The notes below the pieces were generated by a model, which saw only the letters and a program-made list of their open reading frames with translations, was not told the DNA's origin and did no database searches. Source: Streptomyces anulatus (GTDB lineage Bacteria > Actinomycetota > Actinomycetes > Streptomycetales > Streptomycetaceae). Taken from it: a stretch of 64,000 bases of DNA. The stretch covers positions 124,001 to 188,000 of the forward strand of contig NZ_BMVK01000008.1 in the NCBI RefSeq assembly GCF_014650675.1, read 5' to 3'. This document shows positions 1 through 7,400 of this stretch, piece by piece. Numbering within the stretch: position 1 is the stretch's first letter; each line of letters begins with the position of its first letter. The translations under genes were made by a program, and so were the position numbers.

Positions 1-43
1 AGCTGTGGTTACGTACTGGCCATCACCGGCGCTCGTCACCGCC

Positions 44-62
44 GGCCGGGCACCGCCCGGCC
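44..62. terminator. GC-rich hairpin upstream of the peptide gene
   Basis: Perfect 8-bp arms (GGCCGGGC / GCCCGGCC) enclose a 3-base loop. It probably ends a gene lying left of the window, or folds in the leader of the small peptide gene that starts 58 bases later. There is no T-run, which is usual for Streptomyces terminators. Confidence 0.5.
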
Positions 63-119
63 CTCACACCCGTGCCAGGCGGGGACGAATCGCCCCACAG
101 GGGAGTGAAAGAAAGAGAC

Positions 120-290
120 ATGGACAAGCGAATCAAGAAGTTCTACGCACTGGCCGGCATCCTCGGACTGTTCGCGCTCGGCAGCCTGGCCACCACCCAC
201 GGAGCGGTCACCGAGACGATCGCCGCATCTCAGGGCAGCCTGGCGGCCCTCGCACCGGACGGCGACAGCGGACACATCGACTGGCCCTGA
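120..290 (+). CDS. small secreted or membrane peptide, candidate signal precursor
   Basis: A 56-residue peptide with an N-terminus rich in Lys and Arg (MDKRIKK), a hydrophobic stretch at about residues 8-24, and a possible cleavage site after THGA near residue 29. The predicted mature part is about 27 residues and ends in GHIDWP. Third codon positions are nearly all G or C, as in real genes of this genome. The ribosome site is weak (GGGAG 14 bases upstream, or AGAGA closer in). It sits 121 bases upstream of an XRE/TPR regulator on the same strand. Small exported peptides next to TPR regulators recall RRNPP-type quorum-sensing pairs of Firmicutes. That role is inference, and I recognise no named family. 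A small membrane protein of other function is the alternative. Confidence 0.65.
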   Translation: MDKRIKKFYALAGILGLFALGSLATTHGAVTETIAASQGSLAALAPDGDSGHIDWP

Positions 291-382
291 CCCTGGCGGG
301 AAATCGTCTCTCGGAGTGCGTCGGACCAAATCTTGCCAGTATGTTTCCCCCACATGACGTATGCGGCAGATTAATTTGACAG

Positions 383-403
383 GGTTGCTGAATAAATGCC
401 AGG
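383..403. promoter_or_regulatory. near-match to the cluster inverted repeat, in the regulator leader
   Basis: GGTTGC and GCCAGG flank nine bases here. The four clearer copies in the cluster (3544, 18407, 20052, 22259) have eight. It abuts the ribosome site of the regulator starting at 412, a position that would suit autorepression. The extra base and mismatch make this weak. Confidence 0.25.
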
Positions 404-411
404 GTGTCCAC

Positions 412-1665
412 GTGTCTAGTCAGGTGCACCACACTTCGGATCAGCTGCAGTTCGGGCGTCGTCTGCGCACGCTGCGGCTGGCCCGCGGCATGTCGCAGGC
501 GGAGCTCGCCGGGACGGAGATCTCGGCGACCTACCTGTCCCGTCTGGAGTCCGGCGCCCGGCCGCCGACGGAACGGGTCCTGTCACACCTGTGCGACCAG
601 CTCGGTGTGACACCCGCGGCCTTCCAGCCCTCGACGGGCAGCACCCTCGCCCGGGCCCTCGCCACGGTCACCACCCTGGGCGAGGCGCCCGAGGCGGCGT
701 CCGTACTGGAGGAAGCCCTTCAGCAGCCGTCGGAGGACGACGATCTCGCTCTGCGGTGGCAGGTGCAGTGGGTCCTGGCCCGCGCCTACCACGCGCAGGG
801 GCGGTCGGCCGAGGAGTTCCGGCTGCTGGAGGAGCTGACCGAGCTGAGCGACGAGATCGGCCTTCCCGAGCTGCGCGTGCGCTCGCGCACGCAGCTGGCC
901 CGCAGGGAACGCTCCGCCGGGAACCTGGTCTCCTCGCTCGCGCGGGCCGGCGACGCGGTCTCCCTGGCCGAGAGCCTGGGGCACCCCCACCACCTGATGG
1001 AGGCGACGCTCGTACTGATCTCCATCGAGGCGGAGAGCGGGCGCCTGGCCGAGGCCAGGGCCCGCGCCGATCAGCTGCTGGAGAGCCTGGGCGACCACGT
1101 TCCCGTCAAGGCGCGGGTGGAGGCGCTGTGGACGGCTGCCACCGTCCGAGGCAGGCAGGGGGAGGGCCCGGCCGCGATCGAGGCCATGCAGGCCGCCATC
1201 GCCCAGCCGGTCGGCAGCGAGGACCCCACCCTGTGGCTGCGGCTGCGGCTCGCGGCAGCCTCCCTCTACCTCCAGCTCGACCCACGCGACACCGAGCGCG
1301 CCCGGCAGCACCTCGACGAGGCCGGCTCCGCCGTGGAACTGATCAGCATGCCGCCGCTGCACCAGCGGGAGCTGTGGTTCCTCCAGTGCCAACTGGCCTA
1401 CTACGAAGGCCGGCTGGACACGGCACGCGACCTGAGCGAGCGGCTCGGGGAGCGTCCCGAAGGGCTGGGCCGCCGGGATCTGGTGAGGCTCCAGCTCCTG
1501 CGGCACCGGATCGCGATCAGCGGCGGCGACCGGACCGCCGTGTCAGAGATGAAGAGTCTCGCGACCCGGGCCCAGCAGTCCGGCGACGCCGATCTGGCGG
1601 CGGAGGCCTGGCGGGGCCTGGTCGAGAGCCTCACCCCGCCCACCGACGACCCGGATCACGGCTGA
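412..1665 (+). CDS. XRE-family regulator with TPR-like C-terminal domain
   Basis: 417 residues from the GTG at 412, chosen because AGGG lies 7 bases upstream and the HTH starts about 12 residues in. An in-frame ATG at 361 has no ribosome site. An XRE-type helix-turn-helix occupies roughly residues 13-70, with the typical MSQAELA and YLSRLESG segments. The remaining ~340 residues are Leu/Ala/Arg-rich helical repeats of TPR type, in the general layout of RRNPP regulators, whose TPR domain binds a short peptide. The only pathway-specific regulator seen in the cluster, it directly follows the small peptide gene and precedes the thioesterase. Its target sites may be the GGTGGC-N8-GCCACC repeats. 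Regulator identity is firm; peptide binding and targets are inference. Confidence 0.85.
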   Translation: MSSQVHHTSDQLQFGRRLRTLRLARGMSQAELAGTEISATYLSRLESGARPPTERVLSHLCDQLGVTPAAFQPSTGSTLARALATVTTLGEAPEAASVLEEALQQPSEDDDLALRWQVQWVLARAYHAQGRSAEEFRLLEELTELSDEIGLPELRVRSRTQLARRERSAGNLVSSLARAGDAVSLAESLGHPHHLMEATLVLISIEAESGRLAEARARADQLLESLGDHVPVKARVEALWTAATVRGRQGEGPAAIEAMQAAIAQPVGSEDPTLWLRLRLAAASLYLQLDPRDTERARQHLDEAGSAVELISMPPLHQRELWFLQCQLAYYEGRLDTARDLSERLGERPEGLGRRDLVRLQLLRHRIAISGGDRTAVSEMKSLATRAQQSGDADLAAEAWRGLVESLTPPTDDPDHG

Positions 1666-1711
1666 GCCCACCGGTCCGGGCGCGGTGCCCCGGACACGAT
1701 CAGGGAGCACG

Positions 1712-2494
1712 ATGACCAGTTCCGCCACCGCCCCGGACCCACCGCACCGCACCGTGATCAGACCGTGGCCCGTGGACCGGCCCGCCGTCCGCGTCTTCCT
1801 CTTCCACCACGCGGGCGGCACGCACCACTTCTTCCGCGACTGGGCCGGACTCTTCCCCGCCGATTGGGAGGTCCTCCTCATGGAGGCGCCCGGCCGAGGG
1901 AGCCGGGCGGGGCACCGCTGCCAGGACATCGGCGAACTGGCGGAACTGCTCCGCCGGGAGGTCCACCCGCTGCTCGACCGGCCCTACGGGTTCTTCGGCC
2001 ACAGCATGGGCGCGCTCGTCTGTACGGAACTGGCCCGACGTCTGCGGGCCCGGGGCCCCGGGCCCCGGTGGCTGGGCCTGTCCGCCTGGAGCGCGGACCG
2101 AGCGGCCCCGGACGGCCGCCGGACGAACCGCTCCCTCCTGCCCGACCCCCAACTGCGTTCCCTCGTCGTCGCCATGGGGGGCACGCCTCCCGAGATCCTG
2201 GAGAACGACGCCATGTGGCGGCGGTTCTCCCCTGCGATACGGGACGACTTCCGCCTGCTCGACACCACCGACCCGAGCCTCTTCGCGCCGGTCGCCGGAG
2301 TGCCCCACTCCCTGTTCGGCGGGGATGACGACGCCACGCTCCCGCCGGAGCAGCTCATCGCCCTGGCCCGGAGCCTGCCGGCGCCGCTCCATCTCCACCC
2401 CGGCGGCCACTTCTACCTGCGGGAGCACCGCCGCTCCGTGGCCCGGCAGATCACCGAGGACCTCGGCAGGGCGCTGCGGGACGACGCCCGGTGA
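1712..2494 (+). CDS. type II thioesterase (alpha/beta hydrolase)
   Basis: 260 residues, the usual size for type II thioesterases of PKS/NRPS clusters. The nucleophile motif GHSMG places Ser near residue 98. An early oxyanion-type segment reads FLFHHAGG, and a late His lies in the GGHFYL motif. Such enzymes release aberrant or stalled acyl groups from carrier proteins. The ATG at 1712 has GGGAG 4 bases upstream. Lying 46 bases after the regulator, it may be co-transcribed with it. Two ACP domains occur in this cluster, so the carrier substrate is at hand. Transfer or release of the acyl chain as a main function cannot be excluded. Confidence 0.85.
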   Translation: MTSSATAPDPPHRTVIRPWPVDRPAVRVFLFHHAGGTHHFFRDWAGLFPADWEVLLMEAPGRGSRAGHRCQDIGELAELLRREVHPLLDRPYGFFGHSMGALVCTELARRLRARGPGPRWLGLSAWSADRAAPDGRRTNRSLLPDPQLRSLVVAMGGTPPEILENDAMWRRFSPAIRDDFRLLDTTDPSLFAPVAGVPHSLFGGDDDATLPPEQLIALARSLPAPLHLHPGGHFYLREHRRSVARQITEDLGRALRDDAR

Positions 2495-2591
2495 CCAAGG
2501 GGGTCCTGCCGCTCCACGCCGTCGGCGCGGACACCCGGTGTTCCCCACCCGGGAAGGCCTGCGGCAGCCCCGGTCGGCCGGGACCGCCCGG

Positions 2592-3428
2592 TCACCCCGG
2601 CAACTCGTCCCGGATCTCCCGTAGGGCCCGCACCGCCGCCTCCAGCACACCGGCGTCGCCCGACAGCCCGCCGAGCGCCGCCTCGGCGCGGATCCGGTAG
2701 TCCACCGGCCGGTCGTCCATCGCGTCGGCCTCGTGCAGCGCGCCCTTCTCGTTGAGCACATAGCGGCCGTTGCGGGCGAAGACCACCTGGTTCATACAGG
2801 CGAGGGCCCGGTGCAGCAGCCCGGTGACCTGATGCAGATCGCCCCGCCGGGCCGGGGACAGCGCATTGTCGAGGGAGAACGTGGCCTCCCAGCCGAACTG
2901 CGCCACGACCGCCCGCAGGAGCGCCGGCGGATAGGGCTCCACCAGGGTGCGCAGTTCCGCCAGCGCCCCGTGCGGATCGTGCAGCGGCACGTTGTGGCTC
3001 ACCTCGCCCGCGTAGATCGTCGAGACGAAGCCGTGCGGATGACCCGGCTGGTAGTGGGTGGTGACCACGCCCGACGCGGCGTCGCGCAGGACCTCACCGA
3101 CCCGGGTGAAGTCCCGGAGCAGGAAGTCCGTGCGGTAACCGTCGACGGTCAGCCAGACGCCGCCGTCGATCCAGGGACCCCATGCCCCGTACCTGCCGTG
3201 ACCGGCGGGCCGGCCGTGATCGTCCAGCTCCTTCGCGGCGTCCAGGACCGACGAGAACGGCGGCCGCTCCCGGGAGTCGTAGTACAGACCGATGTCGATG
3301 TCGGAGTCCGGCCGCTCCCGGCCCCGTGCCCGGGAGCCGCCGAGCACGATCCCGACGAGACCGGGCAGTTCCGCGAGCCGGGCGCCGATCCGGTCGATGG
3401 TGGCGGCGGGATCGGGTCCAAGGGTCAT
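2592..3428 (-). CDS. nucleotidyltransferase-domain protein, possible self-resistance enzyme
   Basis: 278 residues. The N-terminus carries the nucleotidyltransferase signature GGSRARG followed by DSDIDIG, giving the metal-binding Asp pair. The C-terminal half is helical, as in stand-alone antibiotic or MNT-type nucleotidyltransferases. The ATG at 3428 is preceded by a GGGAGAG ribosome site. It lies alone on the minus strand, converging on the thioesterase. Nucleotidyltransferases in antibiotic clusters often inactivate the product by adenylylation, and this product seems to be a glycoside, so self-resistance is plausible. That is inference from context. A cluster-type inverted repeat lies 116 bases upstream. 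Confidence 0.75.
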   Translation of the reverse strand: MTLGPDPAATIDRIGARLAELPGLVGIVLGGSRARGRERPDSDIDIGLYYDSRERPPFSSVLDAAKELDDHGRPAGHGRYGAWGPWIDGGVWLTVDGYRTDFLLRDFTRVGEVLRDAASGVVTTHYQPGHPHGFVSTIYAGEVSHNVPLHDPHGALAELRTLVEPYPPALLRAVVAQFGWEATFSLDNALSPARRGDLHQVTGLLHRALACMNQVVFARNGRYVLNEKGALHEADAMDDRPVDYRIRAEAALGGLSGDAGVLEAAVRALREIRDELPG

Positions 3429-3543
3429 GGCTGCTCTCCCTGCGGTGCGCGCCGGCGAGGGCCGGCGCACGTGCATCGTGCCCCACGGCGAACACGGTCC
3501 CGGCGCCTGGCACGTTCCTGCCAGCACCCCCGCGCCGGTGGCA

Positions 3544-3563
3544 GGTGGCATGAAGTAGCCACC
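3544..3563. promoter_or_regulatory. 20-bp inverted repeat, cluster-type operator, copy 1
   Basis: GGTGGC-N8-GCCACC, with the arms extendable to AGGTGGC/GCCACCT. It sits in the 234-base stretch (3429-3662) upstream of the nucleotidyltransferase gene. The rest of that stretch shows no gene or clear sigma-70 promoter. The same 6-8-6 layout recurs at 18407, 20052 and 22259. Confidence 0.55.
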
Positions 3564-3662
3564 TCCGGCCGATGGGGCATCGCCTCTGCCTACCGTTCCG
3601 CTACCTGATGGACCGGGGGCCTCGCCGCCCTCCGTGGGAAAGGCCTTCCGTTGACAGACAGT

Positions 3663-4472
3663 TCACACGAACCTCACCGCGACCCCGCAGTGGTCGGAGG
3701 GGAACAGACCCTCGGCGTCGGGCTCCGTCCCCAGCAGCCGGCCACCCGGTCCGGCCGTCAGTCCGTCGGCCGGCCGGTACAGGACGTAGTCCAGCCGCCA
3801 GGTGGGACCGGGCATCGGCATGGTCAGGGCCCGCGGATCGCCGCCGCCCCCGGTCCAGGCGTCGGCCAGCTCTCCCCCGGCCAGCAGGTCGCGCATCGGC
3901 GCCCCGTCGGCGGGGCAGTTGAAGTCCCCGCAGAGCAGCAGGGGCCGGTCGGAGGGCGCCGACGCGGCGAGCGCCCCGAGCTCCGCGATGCGGGCCGCCC
4001 GCACCGCGTCGGGGCCGACCGGCACATGCACCACCCACAGGCGCGCTGCCGCCACCTCCACCTCCAGGACCACGGGGTGTCCTCCGAACGCACCCTCCGT
4101 TGACCGCAGCGGAATCTGACGGCAGCCCAGCACCGCGTCCCGGCTGAGCACGGCGAGGCCCTCGGTGAAACCGGCGCCGGACGGCGCCACGTGATACCCC
4201 AGCCGCTCGGCCAGTTCATGGGCGCGGCCACGCCCTCCCCCCGCCGGGTCCACGACCTCCTGGAGCGCCACCAGATCGGGCCCCGCCTCCCGGAGGGCGC
4301 GGACGAGTCCCTCGCGCCGGGCGGCCCACACCGTCTCCTCCCGGTCCAGGCCGAGACCGGGCGAGCCCTCGACGGCGCCCCTGAGAACGGATCTGTCACG
4401 CCAGTACCGATGGGGCACTCCCGTGCCCCAGATGTTGTACGTGGCGACCCCGAAACCCCTGCTCAACCCCAT
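3663..4472 (-). CDS. endonuclease/exonuclease/phosphatase (EEP) family hydrolase
   Basis: 269 residues. It has the EEP family landmarks in order: an ATYNIWG start strand, LVALQEV with the metal-binding Glu, GDFN, and the terminal SDHCG with the catalytic His. The family covers nucleases, sphingomyelinases and sugar- or lipid-phosphate phosphodiesterases, and no signal peptide is visible. In this setting it might cleave a phosphoester on a nucleotide-sugar or on a masked product, but the substrate cannot be read from sequence. Its ATG (4472) lies only 30 bases from the divergent ATG of the epimerase gene at 4503. An internal GTG at 4448 is another possible start. Confidence 0.8.
   Translation of the reverse strand: MGLSRGFGVATYNIWGTGVPHRYWRDRSVLRGAVEGSPGLGLDREETVWAARREGLVRALREAGPDLVALQEVVDPAGGGRGRAHELAERLGYHVAPSGAGFTEGLAVLSRDAVLGCRQIPLRSTEGAFGGHPVVLEVEVAAARLWVVHVPVGPDAVRAARIAELGALAASAPSDRPLLLCGDFNCPADGAPMRDLLAGGELADAWTGGGGDPRALTMPMPGPTWRLDYVLYRPADGLTAGPGGRLLGTEPDAEGLFPSDHCGVAVRFV
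4411..4430. promoter_or_regulatory. perfect 20-bp inverted repeat before the epimerase operon
   Basis: TGGGGCAC-TCCC-GTGCCCCA has 8-bp arms. It lies inside the 5' end of the EEP gene. Its right end is 73 bases before the epimerase start, the same distance as the 22259 site to its operon. It shares the inner GGC-N8-GCC with the cluster repeats, but its outer bases differ. Confidence 0.35.
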
Positions 4473-4502
4473 GAATCACACCCTAGAGGAACGGAGTTCC
4501 CC

Positions 4503-5471
4503 ATGTCCCAGCGTGCCCTGGTCACCGGTGCCGGCGGATTCATCGGCAGTCATCTCGTGAGCTACCTGCGACACCGGGGCTGGTGGGTCCGCGGCGTCGA
4601 TCTGAAGCGGCCGGAGTTCGGCCCCTCGGACGCCGACGAGTTCGTCGTCGGCGACCTCCGCGATCCGGCCGTCGCCGCGACCGCCTGCGAGGGCGTCGAC
4701 GAGGTCTACGCCCTCGCGGCCGACATGGGCGGGATGGGCTTCATCTCCCGCGACCCGGCGACCATCCTGCACAACAACGCCCTGATCAACATCAACACCA
4801 TCCGCGCGGCGCAACTGGCGGGCGTCACCCGCTACTTCCTCGCGTCCTCGGCCTGCATCTACCCCGAGCACATCCAGACGACGCCGGACGCCTCGGCGCT
4901 CCGCGAGACGGACGCCTTCCCGGCCGACCCGCAGGACTCCTACGGGTGGGAGAAGCTCATGGCCGAACTCCTGTGCCGTTACTACCACGAGCAGTACGGC
5001 ATGGAGGTGCGCGTCGCCCGGTACCACAACATCTACGGTCCGAACGGGACGTACGACGGCGGCCGGGAGAAGGCCCCGGCGGCGATGTGCCGCAAGGTGG
5101 CGCTGGCGTCCGAGGACGGTTCGATCGAGGTGTGGGGCGACGGGAGCCAGACCCGTTCCTTCTGCTACGTGGACGACTGCGTCGAGGGCACCTACCTGCT
5201 GATGCGCAGCGACCACCGTGAACCGCTGAACATCGGCTCCGACCGGCTCGTCAGCGTCGACGAGCTCGCGCACCTGGTGTTCGCCGCGGCCGGGCGGGAC
5301 GGTCTGGGCATCGAACACATCGAGGGGCCGCAGGGCGTACGGGGCCGGAACTCCGACAACACGCTGCTGCGGAAGGTACTCGGCTGGGAGCCCACCGTGC
5401 CCCTGGAGAAGGGCCTGCTGGAGACGTACCAGTGGATCTCCCGCGAACTCGCCGCACGGAGCGTGGCATGA
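4503..5471 (+). CDS. GDP-mannose 3,5-epimerase-like NAD-dependent epimerase
   Basis: 322 residues of the extended SDR family. GAGGFIGSH binds NAD. The segment AADMGGMGFI is a hallmark of GDP-mannose 3,5-epimerases of plants and of bleomycin-type clusters. The catalytic region has SSACIYP and the YxxxK pair YGWEK. Family knowledge predicts conversion of GDP-D-mannose to GDP-L-galactose or GDP-L-gulose in the cytoplasm. It opens a six-gene operon with a phosphatase, a GT75-like protein and a GT1 glycosyltransferase, suggesting an unusual L-sugar is made and attached. The carbamoyltransferase at 25215 would fit carbamoylation of such a sugar, as in bleomycin, though that link is inference. The ATG at 4503 has GGAG close upstream. 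Confidence 0.85.
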   Translation: MSQRALVTGAGGFIGSHLVSYLRHRGWWVRGVDLKRPEFGPSDADEFVVGDLRDPAVAATACEGVDEVYALAADMGGMGFISRDPATILHNNALININTIRAAQLAGVTRYFLASSACIYPEHIQTTPDASALRETDAFPADPQDSYGWEKLMAELLCRYYHEQYGMEVRVARYHNIYGPNGTYDGGREKAPAAMCRKVALASEDGSIEVWGDGSQTRSFCYVDDCVEGTYLLMRSDHREPLNIGSDRLVSVDELAHLVFAAAGRDGLGIEHIEGPQGVRGRNSDNTLLRKVLGWEPTVPLEKGLLETYQWISRELAARSVA

Positions 5472-6250
5472 CCGCGAGCATCGGGTGCATCGCCCTCTTC
5501 GACCTCGACGGCACCCTGGTCAGGCCCGGTTCGCCGCTCCAGCGGGCCCACATGGACGCCATGGCGGCGGCCATCGCCGCCGCCACGGGCACCCGGGAGA
5601 CGTTCGTCTACCGGGGTGGTGAGCTGTTCTACCGTGAGGTCAATCTGGCCGGTTTCACCGACGCGGGCACGGTCCGGGCCGCCCTGGTGCTGGCGGGGCT
5701 GTCCGACGACGAGGCCGACCTGCGCCTGCCGCGGGTCATCGCCGACATGGTGGAGCGCCTGGACCGCGTGCCGCTCCCCCGGGCGGGCCGGGCCGACGCC
5801 GACCTGCTGCCCGGTGCGCGCGAGGTCCTGGAAGGGTTGCGCGACGCCGGGTTCGAGCTGGGCATGAGCACGGGCAACGCCCGTGCCGTCGCCCGCTGGA
5901 AGATGAGCGCCGCCGGACTCGCCGACCTCCTGGACGACGGCGGGTTCGGTGACACGGCCGTGCACCGGGACGACGTGGCGCGCGCCGGCGTCGCCGCGCT
6001 GGCCACCGGTGGCACGCCGCCGCGCGGCGTGCTCGTCGGCGACACCGTCCGGGACGTCACCGCCGCCCACGCGGCCGGGCTTCCCTGCCTGGCCGTCACG
6101 ACCGGTGCGGCGGACGCCGGCGAACTGCTGGCGGCCGGCGCGGACGCCGTCCTTCCCGGCTTGTCCGACCGGGCCGTCGAGACGCTCGTACGTCTCTGCT
6201 CACCGGCCGGCTCACCGGCCGACGCCCTCACCCACCCGAACGGGAGCTGA
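5468..6250 (+). CDS. HAD-superfamily phosphatase
   Basis: 260 residues. Motif I is FDLDGTL with the nucleophilic Asp near residue 12. Motif II is seen in GMSTGNA, and the late acidic motif in VLVGDTVRDV. The helical cap between motifs I and II is of phosphoglycolate-phosphatase type. It probably dephosphorylates a sugar phosphate or a phosphorylated pathway intermediate. Its ATG overlaps the epimerase stop (ATGA), so the two are translationally coupled. The aldolase/DHQS branch also makes phosphorylated early intermediates, but the position in the sugar operon favours a sugar substrate. The exact substrate is unknown. Confidence 0.8.
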   Translation: MTASIGCIALFDLDGTLVRPGSPLQRAHMDAMAAAIAAATGTRETFVYRGGELFYREVNLAGFTDAGTVRAALVLAGLSDDEADLRLPRVIADMVERLDRVPLPRAGRADADLLPGAREVLEGLRDAGFELGMSTGNARAVARWKMSAAGLADLLDDGGFGDTAVHRDDVARAGVAALATGGTPPRGVLVGDTVRDVTAAHAAGLPCLAVTTGAADAGELLAAGADAVLPGLSDRAVETLVRLCSPAGSPADALTHPNGS

Positions 6251-6251
6251 C

Positions 6252-7400
6252 GTGACCACTGCCCCATCCGCCCGGCGCATCGACGTCGTGATGACGACCA
6301 TCGGCGACAGCGAGCCCTTCTTCGACGCCTACCGCGGTCTGATCGCGCGGCACGGCGGCGACGAGCACGTCCGGTTGATCGCGATACCCGACCGCAAGAC
6401 GCCGCGACGCTTCTTCGAGGTCTGCGACAAGGCCCGCGCCGACGGCCTCGACGTGCTGAGCCCGACCGTCGACGAGCAGGACGCGCTGCTCGGGCGGCTC
6501 GGTGCGCCGTCCTTCGTCCCCCACCACTCCGACAACCGCCGCAACATCGGCTATCTGCTCTCCTGGACGGCCGGTTCCGATCTGCTGATCTCCGTCGACG
6601 ACGACAACTTCCCGCACGCCGACGACTTCTTCCGGCAGCATCTGACCGTGCTGGCGGGACAGCGCGACTATCACACCGTCGACAGCGCTTCCGGCTGGTG
6701 GAACCCCTGCGAACTGCTCGACGTCCAGCCGCTCCAGGTGTACCCGCGCGGGTACCCGTACCAGCATCGGGTGCCGGACTCCGCGCGGGAGAGCACGGCC
6801 CCCGCCGACGTCCGGATCAACGCCGGTCTGTGGCTGGGCGACCCGGACGTCGACGCGATCACCAGGATCGCCGTCGGGCCGGAGGTGCGCTCGCTCACCC
6901 GCCCCGAGGCCGTGCTCTCCAGGGGAACCTGGGCGCCCGTCAACTCCCAGAACACCGCCGTGCACCGGGACGCCGTGGCGGCCTACTACTTCCCCCGGAT
7001 GGGATACCGGCACAACGGTCAGGTCATCGACCGGTACGCCGACATCTTCAGCGGCTACTTCGTCCAGGCCTGCGCCAAGCACCTCGGCCACGCGGTCCGC
7101 TTCGGCACCCCCCTGGCCCTGCACGAGCGCAACGACCACTGGCTGCTGAACGACCTGCGGCAGGAGCTGCCGGCCATCACGGTGCTGGACGACATCCTGG
7201 CCTGGCTCCAGGACGCCCGGCTCGACGGAAGCACCTACCACGAGGCCTACCGCTCGCTGTCGCAGCAGCTCCAGGACGCCGTGGAGACCATGGACGGTCC
7301 GGTGTGGACCCAGGAGATGCGCGGGTTCTTCCACCAGATGGCCCACCTGATGCGCCAGTGGCTGACGGTGCTCGACCGTTCCGCCGATCTCGCCCCGTGA
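6252..7400 (+). CDS. GT75 / reversibly-glycosylated-polypeptide-like protein
   Basis: 382 residues from the GTG at 6252, one base after the previous stop. The protein has an SVDDDNFPH metal site and a downstream INAGLWLGDPDVDAITR segment. Both resemble plant reversibly glycosylated polypeptides, which are UDP-arabinopyranose mutases of family GT75. Those enzymes contract a nucleotide-sugar pyranose to a furanose. A related role on the GDP-L-sugar made by the upstream epimerase is the attractive reading. Plain glycosyl transfer is the alternative. It overlaps the next gene by a GTGA. Such a protein is uncommon in antibiotic clusters. Family assignment is by motif only. Confidence 0.6.
   Translation: MTTAPSARRIDVVMTTIGDSEPFFDAYRGLIARHGGDEHVRLIAIPDRKTPRRFFEVCDKARADGLDVLSPTVDEQDALLGRLGAPSFVPHHSDNRRNIGYLLSWTAGSDLLISVDDDNFPHADDFFRQHLTVLAGQRDYHTVDSASGWWNPCELLDVQPLQVYPRGYPYQHRVPDSARESTAPADVRINAGLWLGDPDVDAITRIAVGPEVRSLTRPEAVLSRGTWAPVNSQNTAVHRDAVAAYYFPRMGYRHNGQVIDRYADIFSGYFVQACAKHLGHAVRFGTPLALHERNDHWLLNDLRQELPAITVLDDILAWLQDARLDGSTYHEAYRSLSQQLQDAVETMDGPVWTQEMRGFFHQMAHLMRQWLTVLDRSADLAP

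Noticed and set aside
5..27. A further copy of the cluster inverted repeat at the extreme left end (GTGGTT ... GCCATC)
   Set aside because: The left half-site matches poorly, so I did not count it.
376..396. TTGACA as a -35 box for the regulator gene
   Set aside because: The only AT-rich -10-like segment (AATAAA) follows after 9 bases, far too close for sigma-70 promoters.
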